Part shown: piece by piece, positions 27,814-35,396 of the stretch
Position numbering within the stretch: the first letter of the stretch is position 1
How the letters are laid out: each line of letters begins with the position of its first letter
NCBI RefSeq assembly: GCF_003438995.1
Contig: NZ_QSUN01000006.1
Coordinates: 1-64,000 of the forward strand
Source: Bacteroides sp. OM05-12
GTDB lineage: Bacteria > Bacteroidota > Bacteroidia > Bacteroidales > Bacteroidaceae
Reading direction: 5' to 3'
DNA: 64,000 nucleotides
Made by a program: the position numbers and the translations under genes
Notes under the pieces: model-generated
What the model was told of the DNA's origin: nothing
The model's input: the letters and a program-made list of their open reading frames with translations, nothing else
Databases searched by the model: none

Positions 27814-29505
27814 ATGAAAGCATTAAAAGAAAAAAGATTTTCATGTTATTTATTCTTGATTTCTATTATTTTCTGTTTGGAAGTAAATGCTGAAATATCA
27901 TATCCGGATTTGATGAAGCTATCTCCGCAAGAGTTGTCCGAACGTGGAGAACTCTTTTTACAGATAGCTATGCCGGACAGTGCGATGAAATATTTTACGG
28001 TTTTAGCCGGTTCTTATTCTGAAAAAATGAGCAAACAAGATAAAACATACTGTGCATTGGCTTATAAGGAACTGGGAAACAGTTATAACAATCAAGAAGA
28101 TTATGCAACTGCTTATAATTTTTGGATGGAAGGGTTGCAAATAGCCGAAAAAGAAAATCTCCAAGATCTCATCCCTGTATTTTATAATAATATAGGTAAT
28201 ATCTTATACATTTTCAATGAGCCTGAATTGGGAGTTCAATGTTATAAGAAAGGTATAGAAAAAGCAAAGGATATCGGTAATTGGGAGGATTATAGGAAGA
28301 TTCTTATAAATATTACCATGCAACTGGTCAATAATGATCAACTGGATAAAGCTCAAAAATATTATATGCTTTTAAGAAAAGAAGCGGAAGTGGATACTAC
28401 AGCATCTTTTCGTCATTATATAGCATTTATATCTGCCCAAGTTCATGAAAAAGAAGGAAAATACGATCAGGCTATTGCTGATTGCCAAACTGCTTTAGAC
28501 ATTGCAATAAAAAGAAATCTCATTGGAAATATCAGTTCTGCATATAGTTATATTGCAAATCTATATATTAAGAAAAACAATGTTGATTCTGTACTCAACT
28601 ATTTGACACGGAATGAAGAGTTTACCCGTAAAAATCATTTGTCTTACCATCAGAAAAACAATTTGCTGAATCTTTCCGAATTCTACAAACAACGCGGAAA
28701 TTTGAAAAGGTCCATGGAGTATAAACAGGCGTATTGGGAATTGTCGGATTCTCTTTTTAATCAAAAAAAGGCTACTCAAGTAAAAAATTCTCTTTTCTCC
28801 TATGAGATTAAAAAGAATTATCAGGAAATAGCTCAGCTTACTCATAAAAATGAATTGGCAGATAAGGAAATACGCTATCAGCGTAGTCGTGGATGGCTGT
28901 ATTTCTCAGGTATGCTGATAGCTATTTCTTTTTTGCTTTATGTGTATCACCAGAAAAAAAAGCTGATGCAAACTTATCGCAAGCTTTTTGAACAAAATAA
29001 AGAACTTTCCTTGTATAAAGAAAACTTTTTGTCGCAGGAGGAAAAAGGGAAAGGTCAAAGTCTGCCGGCAAAAGAATCTGTATCGGTCGGAGAAGACTGC
29101 CCGTTTCCTTCACGGAATGTTATTCCGGAACAGGTTAAAGATGAATTAAGTAAAAAGATCTCCAGCATATTGCACGAAACAAAGGCTTTCTGCCAAACCG
29201 ATTTTAATTTAGATAAGTTGGCTAACCTGACTAATTCCAATACATCTTATATATCACAAGTCATCAACGAGGTTTATGACTGTAACTTCCGTACCTTACT
29301 CAGTAAATATCGTATTCAAGAAGCTGAACACTTGTTGAGGAATGCGGAGATTTACACGAATCAGACTATCCAAAGCATTGCGGAAAGTGTCGGGTATAAG
29401 TCCTCATGGAGTTTCACACAGCATTTTAAGGAAATCACAGGAATGACTCCGTCTATTTATATACGTTTGCTGAAAGAAGAAAGAAATAACCGCCAAAAAC
29501 ATTAG
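27814..29505 (+). CDS. Membrane-bound TPR sensor / AraC-family regulator
   Basis: Protein of 563 residues. It has an N-terminal signal-type segment (ISIIFCLEVNA), TPR-like helical repeats at about 50-330 outside the cytoplasm, one membrane helix (GWLYFSGMLIAISFLLYVY, about 360-378), then a cytoplasmic linker and a C-terminal AraC/XylS HTH domain (about 455-555, with SIAESVGYKSSWSFTQHFKEITGMTPSIY). No kinase or receiver domain is present. Such one-component regulators sense envelope signals and bind DNA directly. The gene diverges from the 25856-27634 gene across 179 bases, its most likely target. Ligand unknown. Confidence 0.85.
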   Translation: MKALKEKRFSCYLFLISIIFCLEVNAEISYPDLMKLSPQELSERGELFLQIAMPDSAMKYFTVLAGSYSEKMSKQDKTYCALAYKELGNSYNNQEDYATAYNFWMEGLQIAEKENLQDLIPVFYNNIGNILYIFNEPELGVQCYKKGIEKAKDIGNWEDYRKILINITMQLVNNDQLDKAQKYYMLLRKEAEVDTTASFRHYIAFISAQVHEKEGKYDQAIADCQTALDIAIKRNLIGNISSAYSYIANLYIKKNNVDSVLNYLTRNEEFTRKNHLSYHQKNNLLNLSEFYKQRGNLKRSMEYKQAYWELSDSLFNQKKATQVKNSLFSYEIKKNYQEIAQLTHKNELADKEIRYQRSRGWLYFSGMLIAISFLLYVYHQKKKLMQTYRKLFEQNKELSLYKENFLSQEEKGKGQSLPAKESVSVGEDCPFPSRNVIPEQVKDELSKKISSILHETKAFCQTDFNLDKLANLTNSNTSYISQVINEVYDCNFRTLLSKYRIQEAEHLLRNAEIYTNQTIQSIAESVGYKSSWSFTQHFKEITGMTPSIYIRLLKEERNNRQKH

Positions 29506-29590
29506 ATATGAATAAAATGTTTATATTTACGGGCTGGATGCGGGGTAATTCTCTCATCATGACCTTTTTATTAATCTAAAAGAAAATGTT

Positions 29591-30247
29591 ATGAAATTCT
29601 TTATCGACACAGCCAATTTGGCTCAAATCCAAGAAGCGAATAGTCTTGGTGTTCTTGACGGTGTAACGACAAATCCTTCCCTGATGGCTAAAGAAGGGAT
29701 TAAGGGAGTTGAAAACCAACGGAAACATTATATTGATATTTGTAATATTGTGCATGGTGATGTCAGCGCCGAAGTAATTTCCACGGATTATGAAGGCATG
29801 ATTCGTGAGGGCGAAGAACTTGCTGCACTGAATGATCATATTGTGGTAAAAGTACCTTGTATTGCGGATGGGATAAAAGCTATTAAATATTTCACAAAGA
29901 AAGGTATCCGTACGAATTGTACGCTTGTTTTTTCTGCAGGACAGGCATTGCTGGCAGCTAAGGTAGGTGCTACTTATGTATCTCCTTTTGTCGGTCGTCT
30001 GGATGATATTTGCAGTGATGGCGTCGGACTTGTTGCTCAAATCGTAGATATGTATCGTTTGTATGGCTATAAAACGAAGGTGTTGGCAGCATCGATTCGC
30101 AATACCCAACATATTATGCAATGTGCGGAAGTGGGCGCAGATGTGGTAACCTGTCCGCTGGCGGCTATAAAAGGTTTGTTGAACCATCCTCTGACGGATA
30201 GTGGATTAGAGAAATTCTTGGCCGACTATAAGAAAGTAAACGAATAG
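29591..30247 (+). CDS. TalC-type transaldolase (often labelled fructose-6-phosphate aldolase)
   Basis: Class I aldolase of 218 residues; the Schiff-base lysine is Lys87 (HIVVKVPC). It belongs to the short FSA/TalC group. In E. coli FSA the residues Gln59 and Tyr131 favour aldolase activity, whereas transaldolases carry Glu and Phe there. This protein has Glu61 in SAEVIS and Phe133 in SPFVGRLDD, so transaldolase (sedoheptulose 7-phosphate plus glyceraldehyde 3-phosphate) is the better call. It would complete the nonoxidative pentose phosphate pathway. The gene stands 85 bases after the regulator and 23 before the lipoprotein. Confidence 0.88.
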   Translation: MKFFIDTANLAQIQEANSLGVLDGVTTNPSLMAKEGIKGVENQRKHYIDICNIVHGDVSAEVISTDYEGMIREGEELAALNDHIVVKVPCIADGIKAIKYFTKKGIRTNCTLVFSAGQALLAAKVGATYVSPFVGRLDDICSDGVGLVAQIVDMYRLYGYKTKVLAASIRNTQHIMQCAEVGADVVTCPLAAIKGLLNHPLTDSGLEKFLADYKKVNE

Positions 30248-30270
30248 GCACTTTATTTAAATCAAATAAA

Positions 30271-30864
30271 ATGAGATTAAAGCCTTTAAAAGTCGGTTTG
30301 TTTGTATCATTGTTCTTATTCGGTATCGTTGCTTGCAAGCAGGCTCCCGTATCAAAAACGGTGAATGGGGTTGTTATGGATGCTTCGATGAACAATGTAA
30401 CTATAATTACCGATAGTGGTGATACTCTTAATATCAGTACGATGGATGCAGATCCGGCGAAGGTGCACGGAGTACTTATCGACGATTCTGTGAAGGTGAC
30501 TTATCAAGTGGAGAAGCTCGATGGTATGAAAATCCTTCAGGCAGCCGAATTGGTTGTTACTGTTCACTCTCCTTATTATTATATACAAGGTACTTGGACA
30601 GAGCCGAATCCTATAAAACCGGATGAAGCCCAAGGATTTATTTTAAATCAAGATGGTACGGCACGCTCTGTGGGCATGGCAACCCTCCTCTATGAGAGCT
30701 GGAATTTGGATGATAATGAGCTGACAATGAACTATAAAAGTATTGGAAACGGACAAACGCTGGAAGGTACGGACACATTGACGATTGTTAAAATCAATGC
30801 GGATTCATTAGTCTTGGCAGATAAAGCCGGAAAGGTGATTTGGCGTTTGGCAAGACAAGAGTAG
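30271..30864 (+). CDS. Lipocalin-like lipoprotein
   Basis: Secreted lipoprotein of 197 residues with a lipobox ending at Cys22 (FGIVACK). Residues 30-95 form a short beta domain. Residues 105-195 (IQGTWTEPNPIKP, GFILNQDGTARSVGMATL) resemble the lipocalin-like domain common in Bacteroidota, which starts with a G-x-W motif. It probably sits on the outer membrane or periplasmic face. It is likely co-transcribed with the transaldolase, though a functional link is not apparent. Confidence 0.75.
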   Translation: MRLKPLKVGLFVSLFLFGIVACKQAPVSKTVNGVVMDASMNNVTIITDSGDTLNISTMDADPAKVHGVLIDDSVKVTYQVEKLDGMKILQAAELVVTVHSPYYYIQGTWTEPNPIKPDEAQGFILNQDGTARSVGMATLLYESWNLDDNELTMNYKSIGNGQTLEGTDTLTIVKINADSLVLADKAGKVIWRLARQE

Positions 30865-30910
30865 TAGTAACAGGAATATCTCAAAAATAGCTTTGTCATC
30901 ATAAAAATAT

Positions 30911-30944
30911 TCAGGCACGAATTATTTGCGTAATTCGTGCCTGA
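30911..30944. terminator. Strong inverted repeat between convergent genes
   Basis: TCAGGCACGAATTA (30911-30924) pairs perfectly with TAATTCGTGCCTGA (30931-30944), a 14 bp stem with a six-base loop. T-runs are short on both sides. Position between convergent genes suggests a bidirectional terminator. Confidence 0.7.
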
Positions 30945-30973
30945 AATATATTGTAACGGTGTCTATAAAAGAC

Positions 30974-31198
30974 TTATGATTTGGTGTGCTTAATGTCTTC
31001 TTTGACAATTTTGTCCATTTCTTTTAGTCTTTTCTCTCTTTCTGCTTCGCTCATGGGAGCATTATCGTCGTGAAAAACATTATCAGCTCTATCTGTCATG
31101 TCTTCACTCCAATCCTCGAACATGTTCTTTGCCGGTTGTCCCGAAAGAGTTTCATTCTCTTCAGCAATGGGGACATTTCTTTCTATTATTTTAGCCAT
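30974..31198 (-). CDS. Small charged hypothetical protein
   Basis: Hydrophilic protein of 74 residues, rich in Glu, Asp and Lys, with no signal peptide, cysteine or membrane segment. A C-terminal helix (SEAEREKRLKEMDKIVKEDI) is probable. It lies 12 bases after another small acidic ORF, and both follow the terminator-ended RNA at 31464-31531. Function unknown. Real gene status is supported by the clean ATG start, the operon-like spacing and amino acid composition. Confidence 0.65.
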   Translation of the reverse strand: MAKIIERNVPIAEENETLSGQPAKNMFEDWSEDMTDRADNVFHDDNAPMSEAEREKRLKEMDKIVKEDIKHTKS

Positions 31199-31210
31199 AA
31201 TATAATGAAT

Positions 31211-31384
31211 TTATAAATCGTTATTATCTTCCTCGTCGTCCACCAGATTATTCAATTCTATTTCCAGATCGACCAATTCCTGTTCCCAAAGTTTTTTTAT
31301 ATTTAGTGGAGTGCTTTCCGGTGCTTCTTCGAGTCTCTTTTGAGCAAGGTTTATTTCATGCTCCATTCTTTTGCGCAGATTCAT
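31211..31384 (-). CDS. Small acidic helical protein (57 aa)
   Basis: Short reading frame of 57 codons starting MNLRKRMEHEINLAQKRLEE and ending in the acidic tail DDEEDNNDL. It is predicted to be two helices, possibly a coiled coil. It precedes the 74-residue gene by 12 bases on the same strand, so the two probably form a unit. The start is about 80 bases after the terminator of the upstream small RNA, so expression would need read-through or a separate promoter. Function unknown. Confidence 0.55.
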   Translation of the reverse strand: MNLRKRMEHEINLAQKRLEEAPESTPLNIKKLWEQELVDLEIELNNLVDDEEDNNDL

Positions 31385-31463
31385 AATCTTTTGTGTTATT
31401 GGGTTTATATTAATTGTTATAAGTTATATAGATAACAAATATAACCCTATAATGTTTCCATAA

Positions 31464-31531
31464 AATAAAAAAAGGCTACCTGTCGCAGGCAGCCAATCTC
31501 TGTTAACCTTAATCTAATACTATGAAAAACA
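31464..31531 (-). ncRNA. Short terminator-ended RNA, copy 1
   Basis: Read on the minus strand, a perfect promoter is followed by about 68 transcribed bases containing GTTTTTCATAGTATTAGATT and AAGGTTAAC, then a hairpin (31474-31494, GGCTGCCTG with CAGGTAGCC) and a U-run. There is no start codon in the RNA. A second copy with the same order lies at 49822-49890. The conserved unpaired 5' part and intrinsic terminator fit either a small regulatory RNA or an attenuating leader of the downstream small genes. A family of paralogous small RNAs is known in Bacteroides; I cannot verify that this is a member. Confidence 0.7.
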
Positions 31532-31536
31532 TATAA

Positions 31537-31606
31537 CAAAGGTACTGATTTCTAGTAAATAAGCAAATTATCGGGATGAAAAGCGCTGTATTATAACATG
31601 GTTTAA
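31537..31606 (-). promoter_or_regulatory. Promoter and conserved upstream box of RNA copy 1
   Basis: On the minus strand TTTG (31564-31567) and TACCTTTG (31537-31544) are 19 bases apart. Exactly 25 bases further upstream is a 14 bp box TTAAACCATGTTAT (31593-31606). Copy 2 has the same box with one change and the same spacing. The box may be an activator or UP-like site. Confidence 0.75.
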
Positions 31607-31800
31607 TATGACGATTAATATGTTAACATATTAACGTAAAATTAATAAATTGTACATTCGTCTTTAACGGACAGGTCGTTTGAATCGTTTTGCCTTGGTC
31701 GGTCATTCGTTTGACCATGGTGAAACGACAGGCTTCCCATGCTTAAACGACAGGTTGAGCCGGGTGAAACGATTCGACAGACAGGACGTTGGTCAATCAA
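31607..31800. repeat. Noncoding palindromic repeat region
   Basis: It begins with a perfect 20 bp palindrome at 31615-31634 (TTAATATGTT and its complement). From about 31667 follow degenerate modules of AACGACAGG and CGTTTGACCATGGTGAAACG (31708-31727, near-palindromic). The segment 31730-31749 matches 62909-62928 in the opposite orientation at 19 of 20 bases, so this is a dispersed repeat family. No gene is supported here; the plus-strand reading frame crossing it has no start context. Confidence 0.6.
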
Positions 31801-32394
31801 CTAAAACCGACAGCGCAATCCTGTCTGTAAAAAGCCATTCTCACCCCATCCCAATTCCAGAAAAAAGCCCCATGTTCTGCCTATCTCCATACCGATAGGA
31901 GATAATTGGTATGCCGTGAAGCACTGAGATCTTTTTATGGTTGAGTTGGTTTTAGCTGTTGCCAATATCACTCCTATCCCTAATTTTGAATAAAACTTCA
32001 AGATGTTTCCATGACCACGAAACCATAGAAATTTTACGGTAGGCATAAGTGTATAATAATTATATCGCTCCTTCTGCAACATATTATCGTATTTATCGTA
32101 GGTTTTCTGTTGGAATCCCGAGTAAGTAAAAGTACCTCCTACTCCCAACCATGGTTTTGCATAATAGTTATATCCGAAATTGAATGCTCCCAGTATATTA
32201 CCACTCTCCGTACGTTCTTTTGAGAAGATATTAATCAAGTCATTTCCCACAAATATGTAAGCATTGAATATGTCTGTAACCGGTAATGTGCCCCAACTAA
32301 AGGTCACTTCATGCCGTTTGTTCTCAGGTATTTGTGCCGAACTCGGTTCGGGTATAAGCAATATCAGTAGTATTGCGAGGATAAGCTTTTTCAT
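31801..32394 (-). CDS. Small outer membrane beta-barrel-like protein
   Basis: Protein of 197 residues with a signal peptide (MKKLILAILLILLIPEPSSAQ). The rest has alternating hydrophobic and polar strands, aromatic girdles and a terminal Phe (QTGLRCRF), as seen in small outer membrane barrels of Bacteroidota. The upstream ATG at 32433 would add 13 residues before the signal peptide, so 32394 is preferred. Function unknown. It runs in the same direction as ppdK but is separated from it by a terminator. Confidence 0.7.
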   Translation of the reverse strand: MKKLILAILLILLIPEPSSAQIPENKRHEVTFSWGTLPVTDIFNAYIFVGNDLINIFSKERTESGNILGAFNFGYNYYAKPWLGVGGTFTYSGFQQKTYDKYDNMLQKERYNYYTLMPTVKFLWFRGHGNILKFYSKLGIGVILATAKTNSTIKRSQCFTAYQLSPIGMEIGRTWGFFLELGWGENGFLQTGLRCRF

Positions 32395-32424
32395 AAAGAG
32401 TATTTGGGTTGTTAATATAAAAAT

Positions 32425-32460
32425 AGGCTGCAACCACCTATCAATGAAGGGTTGCAGCCT
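32425..32460 (-). terminator. Terminator of ppdK
   Basis: AGGCTGCAACC (32425-32435) pairs with GGTTGCAGCCT (32450-32460). Read on the minus strand the 11 bp stem is followed by ATTTTTATA. It lies 20 bases after the ppdK stop codon. Confidence 0.85.
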
Positions 32461-32480
32461 AAAAAATATAATGATACAAA

Positions 32481-35201
32481 TTATTCTTCAATAGCTGCCT
32501 GAGCCGCTGCAAGTCTTGCGATTGGCACACGGAATGGAGAACAACTTACATAGTTCAGTCCTACACGATGACAGAACTTCACGGATGAAGGTTCACCACC
32601 ATGCTCGCCACAAATACCGCATTTCAAATCCGGACGAACTTGGCGACCTTTCTCTGTTGCCATTTGGATTAATTGTCCTACACCGTTTTGGTCAAGTACC
32701 TGGAATGGGTCTACTTTCAAAATCTTCTTTTCCAAATAAATCGGTAAGAAAGAAGCGATGTCATCACGAGAATAACCGAAGGTCATCTGAGTCAAGTCGT
32801 TTGTTCCGAATGAGAAGAATTCGGCAGAAGAAGCGATACGGTCGGCTGTCAGTGCTGCACGAGGAATCTCAATCATCGTACCTACCTTATAATCGATTCT
32901 ATCACCTAATTCTGCAAACAGTTTCTCTGCTTCTTCACGGATTACTTTCTCCTGTTCCTTGAACTCATATAGGATACCGGTCAGAGGTACCATGATTTCA
33001 GGATGTGTCTCCACTCCTTCTTTCTTCAGTTCAAGAGCAGCGCCCAAGATAGCACGTGTCTGCATCTGTGTGATTTCCGGGTAAGTATTTCCCAAGCGGC
33101 AACCACGGTGACCTAACATCGGGTTGTGCTCGCACAATGATTCTACACGTTGCTGGATATAATGCAGGCTCACACCCATTGCTTCTGCCATTTCCTGTTG
33201 TCCTTTCAAATCGTGAGGAACGAATTCATGCAAAGGTGGGTCAAGCAAACGAACTGTTACCGGACAACCGGCCATTGCCTTAAAGATACCTTTGAAGTCG
33301 GCTTGCTGATAAGGAAGAATTTTTGCCAATGCTTTGCTGCGGCCTTCTGCATCTTCTGCCAGAATCATTTCACGCATAGCTTTAATCTTCTCTCCTTCAA
33401 AGAACATATGTTCCGTACGGCAAAGACCGATACCTACGGCACCGAAGTCACGTGCAACTTGTGCATCATGCGGAGTGTCGGCATTCGTTCTTACTTGCAA
33501 TCTTGTATATTTGTCTGCCAGCTTCATCAGTTCGGCAAAATCACCGGACAATTCGGCAGCTTTTGTTTCTACCTTATCTAAGTAAACTTCTCCCGTACTT
33601 CCGTTCAAAGAAATGAAATCGCCTTCTTTAAGCACAATACCTTCTATTTCTACGGTACGGTTCTTATAGTCTATATTCAAAGCTCCGGCACCGGAAACAC
33701 AGCATTTACCCATACCGCGGGCAACAACGGCTGCGTGAGAAGTCATACCTCCACGAGCTGTCAGGATACCTTCGGCGGCAGCCATACCTGCCAAGTCTTC
33801 CGGAGAAGTCTCGATACGAACCATTATCACTCTCTTGCCGGCAGCACGCCACTCGGCAGCGTCTTCTGCGAAGAATACGATTTGTCCGGCAGCAGCACCC
33901 GGAGAAGCCGGAAGACCACGTGTTAAGACTTTCGCTTTCTTCAAAGCCTCTTTATTGAAGATAGGGTGAAGAAGTTCATCCAGCTTATTTGGTTCTACAC
34001 GAAGAATTGCAGTCTTTTCATCCACCATTCCCTGACGTAGCAAGTCCATTGCAATCTTAACCATAGCACCACCGGTACGTTTACCGTTACGGGTCTGCAA
34101 GAACCAAAGCTTGCCTTCCTGTACGGTGAACTCCATATCCTGCATATCTTTGTAATGGTTTTCCAGTTTTGTCTGAAGCATATCCAGTTCCTTGTAGATT
34201 TCGGGCATTGCTTCTTCCATAGAAGGATATTTGGCTGCTCGTTCTATTTCAGATACTCCTGCCAGAATAGCCCAACGCTGAGAACCGATCTTCGTGATTT
34301 GTTGCGGTGTACGGATACCGGCTACAACATCTTCTCCTTGTGCATTGATAAGATATTCGCCGTTAAACAAATCTTCACCTGTTGCAGCGTCACGAGAGAA
34401 ACATACTCCGGTAGCGGAAGTCTCGCCCATATTACCAAATACCATTGCCTGAACGTTAACAGCTGTTCCCCACTCTGCCGGGATACCTTCCATCTTTCTG
34501 TAGATGATGGCACGTTCGTTCATCCATGAATCGAATACGGAGCAGATAGCTCCCCAAAGTTGTTCGTAAGCACAAGTCGGGAAATCTTGACCGGTTTGTT
34601 CCTTGACAGCAGCTTTGAAGCGTTTAACCAACTCTTTCAGGTCTTCTACGTCCAATTCGTTGTCCAGTTTTACGCCTTTTTCTTTCTTGACTTTCTCGAT
34701 GATAGCCTCGAACGGGTCGATATCGTCTTTGTTTGTAGGCTTCATACCCAATACGACGTCACCATACATCTGTACGAAACGACGGTAAGAATCCCATGCA
34801 AAACGTGCATTGCCTGTCTTGCGAATCATTCCTTCCACTACTTCGTCATTCAAACCTAGATTAAGAATCGTATCCATCATACCGGGCATAGATGCACGCG
34901 CACCGGAACGAACAGAAACCAATAACGGATTTTCTACATCACCGAACTTAGAGTTCATCAATGCTTCAATATGTTTGATGGCTTTTTCAACGTCAGCTTT
35001 CAGTAATTCGACAACTTTATCTTTTCCAATTTCAAAGTATTCGTTACAAACGTCTGTCGTGATGGTAAATCCGGGAGGTACGGGTACACCGATTAAATTC
35101 ATTTCCGCCAGATTGGCGCCTTTACCGCCCAATAGGTTTTTCATGTCGGCCTTGCCTTCCGCATGCCCGTTACCAAAGGTATAAACTCTCTTTTTGTCCA
35201 T
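32481..35201 (-). CDS. ppdK: Pyruvate, phosphate dikinase
   Basis: Enzyme of 906 residues that interconverts pyruvate, ATP and phosphate with phosphoenolpyruvate, AMP and pyrophosphate; in anaerobes it often runs in the glycolytic direction. Domains in order are the ATP-grasp nucleotide domain (residues 1-340), the swivelling phosphohistidine domain with GGMTSHAAVVARGMGKC (His489), and the PEP/pyruvate barrel ending GLNYVSCSPFRVPIARLAAAQ with the catalytic Cys. I start at 35201 (MDKKRVYTFGNGHAEG), which matches the family start; the frame extends 22 codons upstream without support. TAGATTTG at 35241-35248 on the minus strand is a candidate -7 element. Confidence 0.95.
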   Translation of the reverse strand: MDKKRVYTFGNGHAEGKADMKNLLGGKGANLAEMNLIGVPVPPGFTITTDVCNEYFEIGKDKVVELLKADVEKAIKHIEALMNSKFGDVENPLLVSVRSGARASMPGMMDTILNLGLNDEVVEGMIRKTGNARFAWDSYRRFVQMYGDVVLGMKPTNKDDIDPFEAIIEKVKKEKGVKLDNELDVEDLKELVKRFKAAVKEQTGQDFPTCAYEQLWGAICSVFDSWMNERAIIYRKMEGIPAEWGTAVNVQAMVFGNMGETSATGVCFSRDAATGEDLFNGEYLINAQGEDVVAGIRTPQQITKIGSQRWAILAGVSEIERAAKYPSMEEAMPEIYKELDMLQTKLENHYKDMQDMEFTVQEGKLWFLQTRNGKRTGGAMVKIAMDLLRQGMVDEKTAILRVEPNKLDELLHPIFNKEALKKAKVLTRGLPASPGAAAGQIVFFAEDAAEWRAAGKRVIMVRIETSPEDLAGMAAAEGILTARGGMTSHAAVVARGMGKCCVSGAGALNIDYKNRTVEIEGIVLKEGDFISLNGSTGEVYLDKVETKAAELSGDFAELMKLADKYTRLQVRTNADTPHDAQVARDFGAVGIGLCRTEHMFFEGEKIKAMREMILAEDAEGRSKALAKILPYQQADFKGIFKAMAGCPVTVRLLDPPLHEFVPHDLKGQQEMAEAMGVSLHYIQQRVESLCEHNPMLGHRGCRLGNTYPEITQMQTRAILGAALELKKEGVETHPEIMVPLTGILYEFKEQEKVIREEAEKLFAELGDRIDYKVGTMIEIPRAALTADRIASSAEFFSFGTNDLTQMTFGYSRDDIASFLPIYLEKKILKVDPFQVLDQNGVGQLIQMATEKGRQVRPDLKCGICGEHGGEPSSVKFCHRVGLNYVSCSPFRVPIARLAAAQAAIEE

Positions 35202-35396
35202 TGTATATGTTTTAAAGTTAAAATGTGATTTTATTATTCGCAAATCTAGGCATATTTTATAAAACATGAAACATTTTAGAGGAAATATATAGTAAAAAAT
35301 GCAATTTCGACATTACAAAATATTTAATTTAGGATATTGTTAAGAATTCCGGCTAAATTGATTAATTTTGCACCGAAATAAACTATATTAAGTAAA

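Noticed and set aside
31680..31898. Plus-strand reading frame over the repeat region
   Set aside because: It is built from the ACGACAGG repeats and the 3' end of the opposite gene; no protein features.
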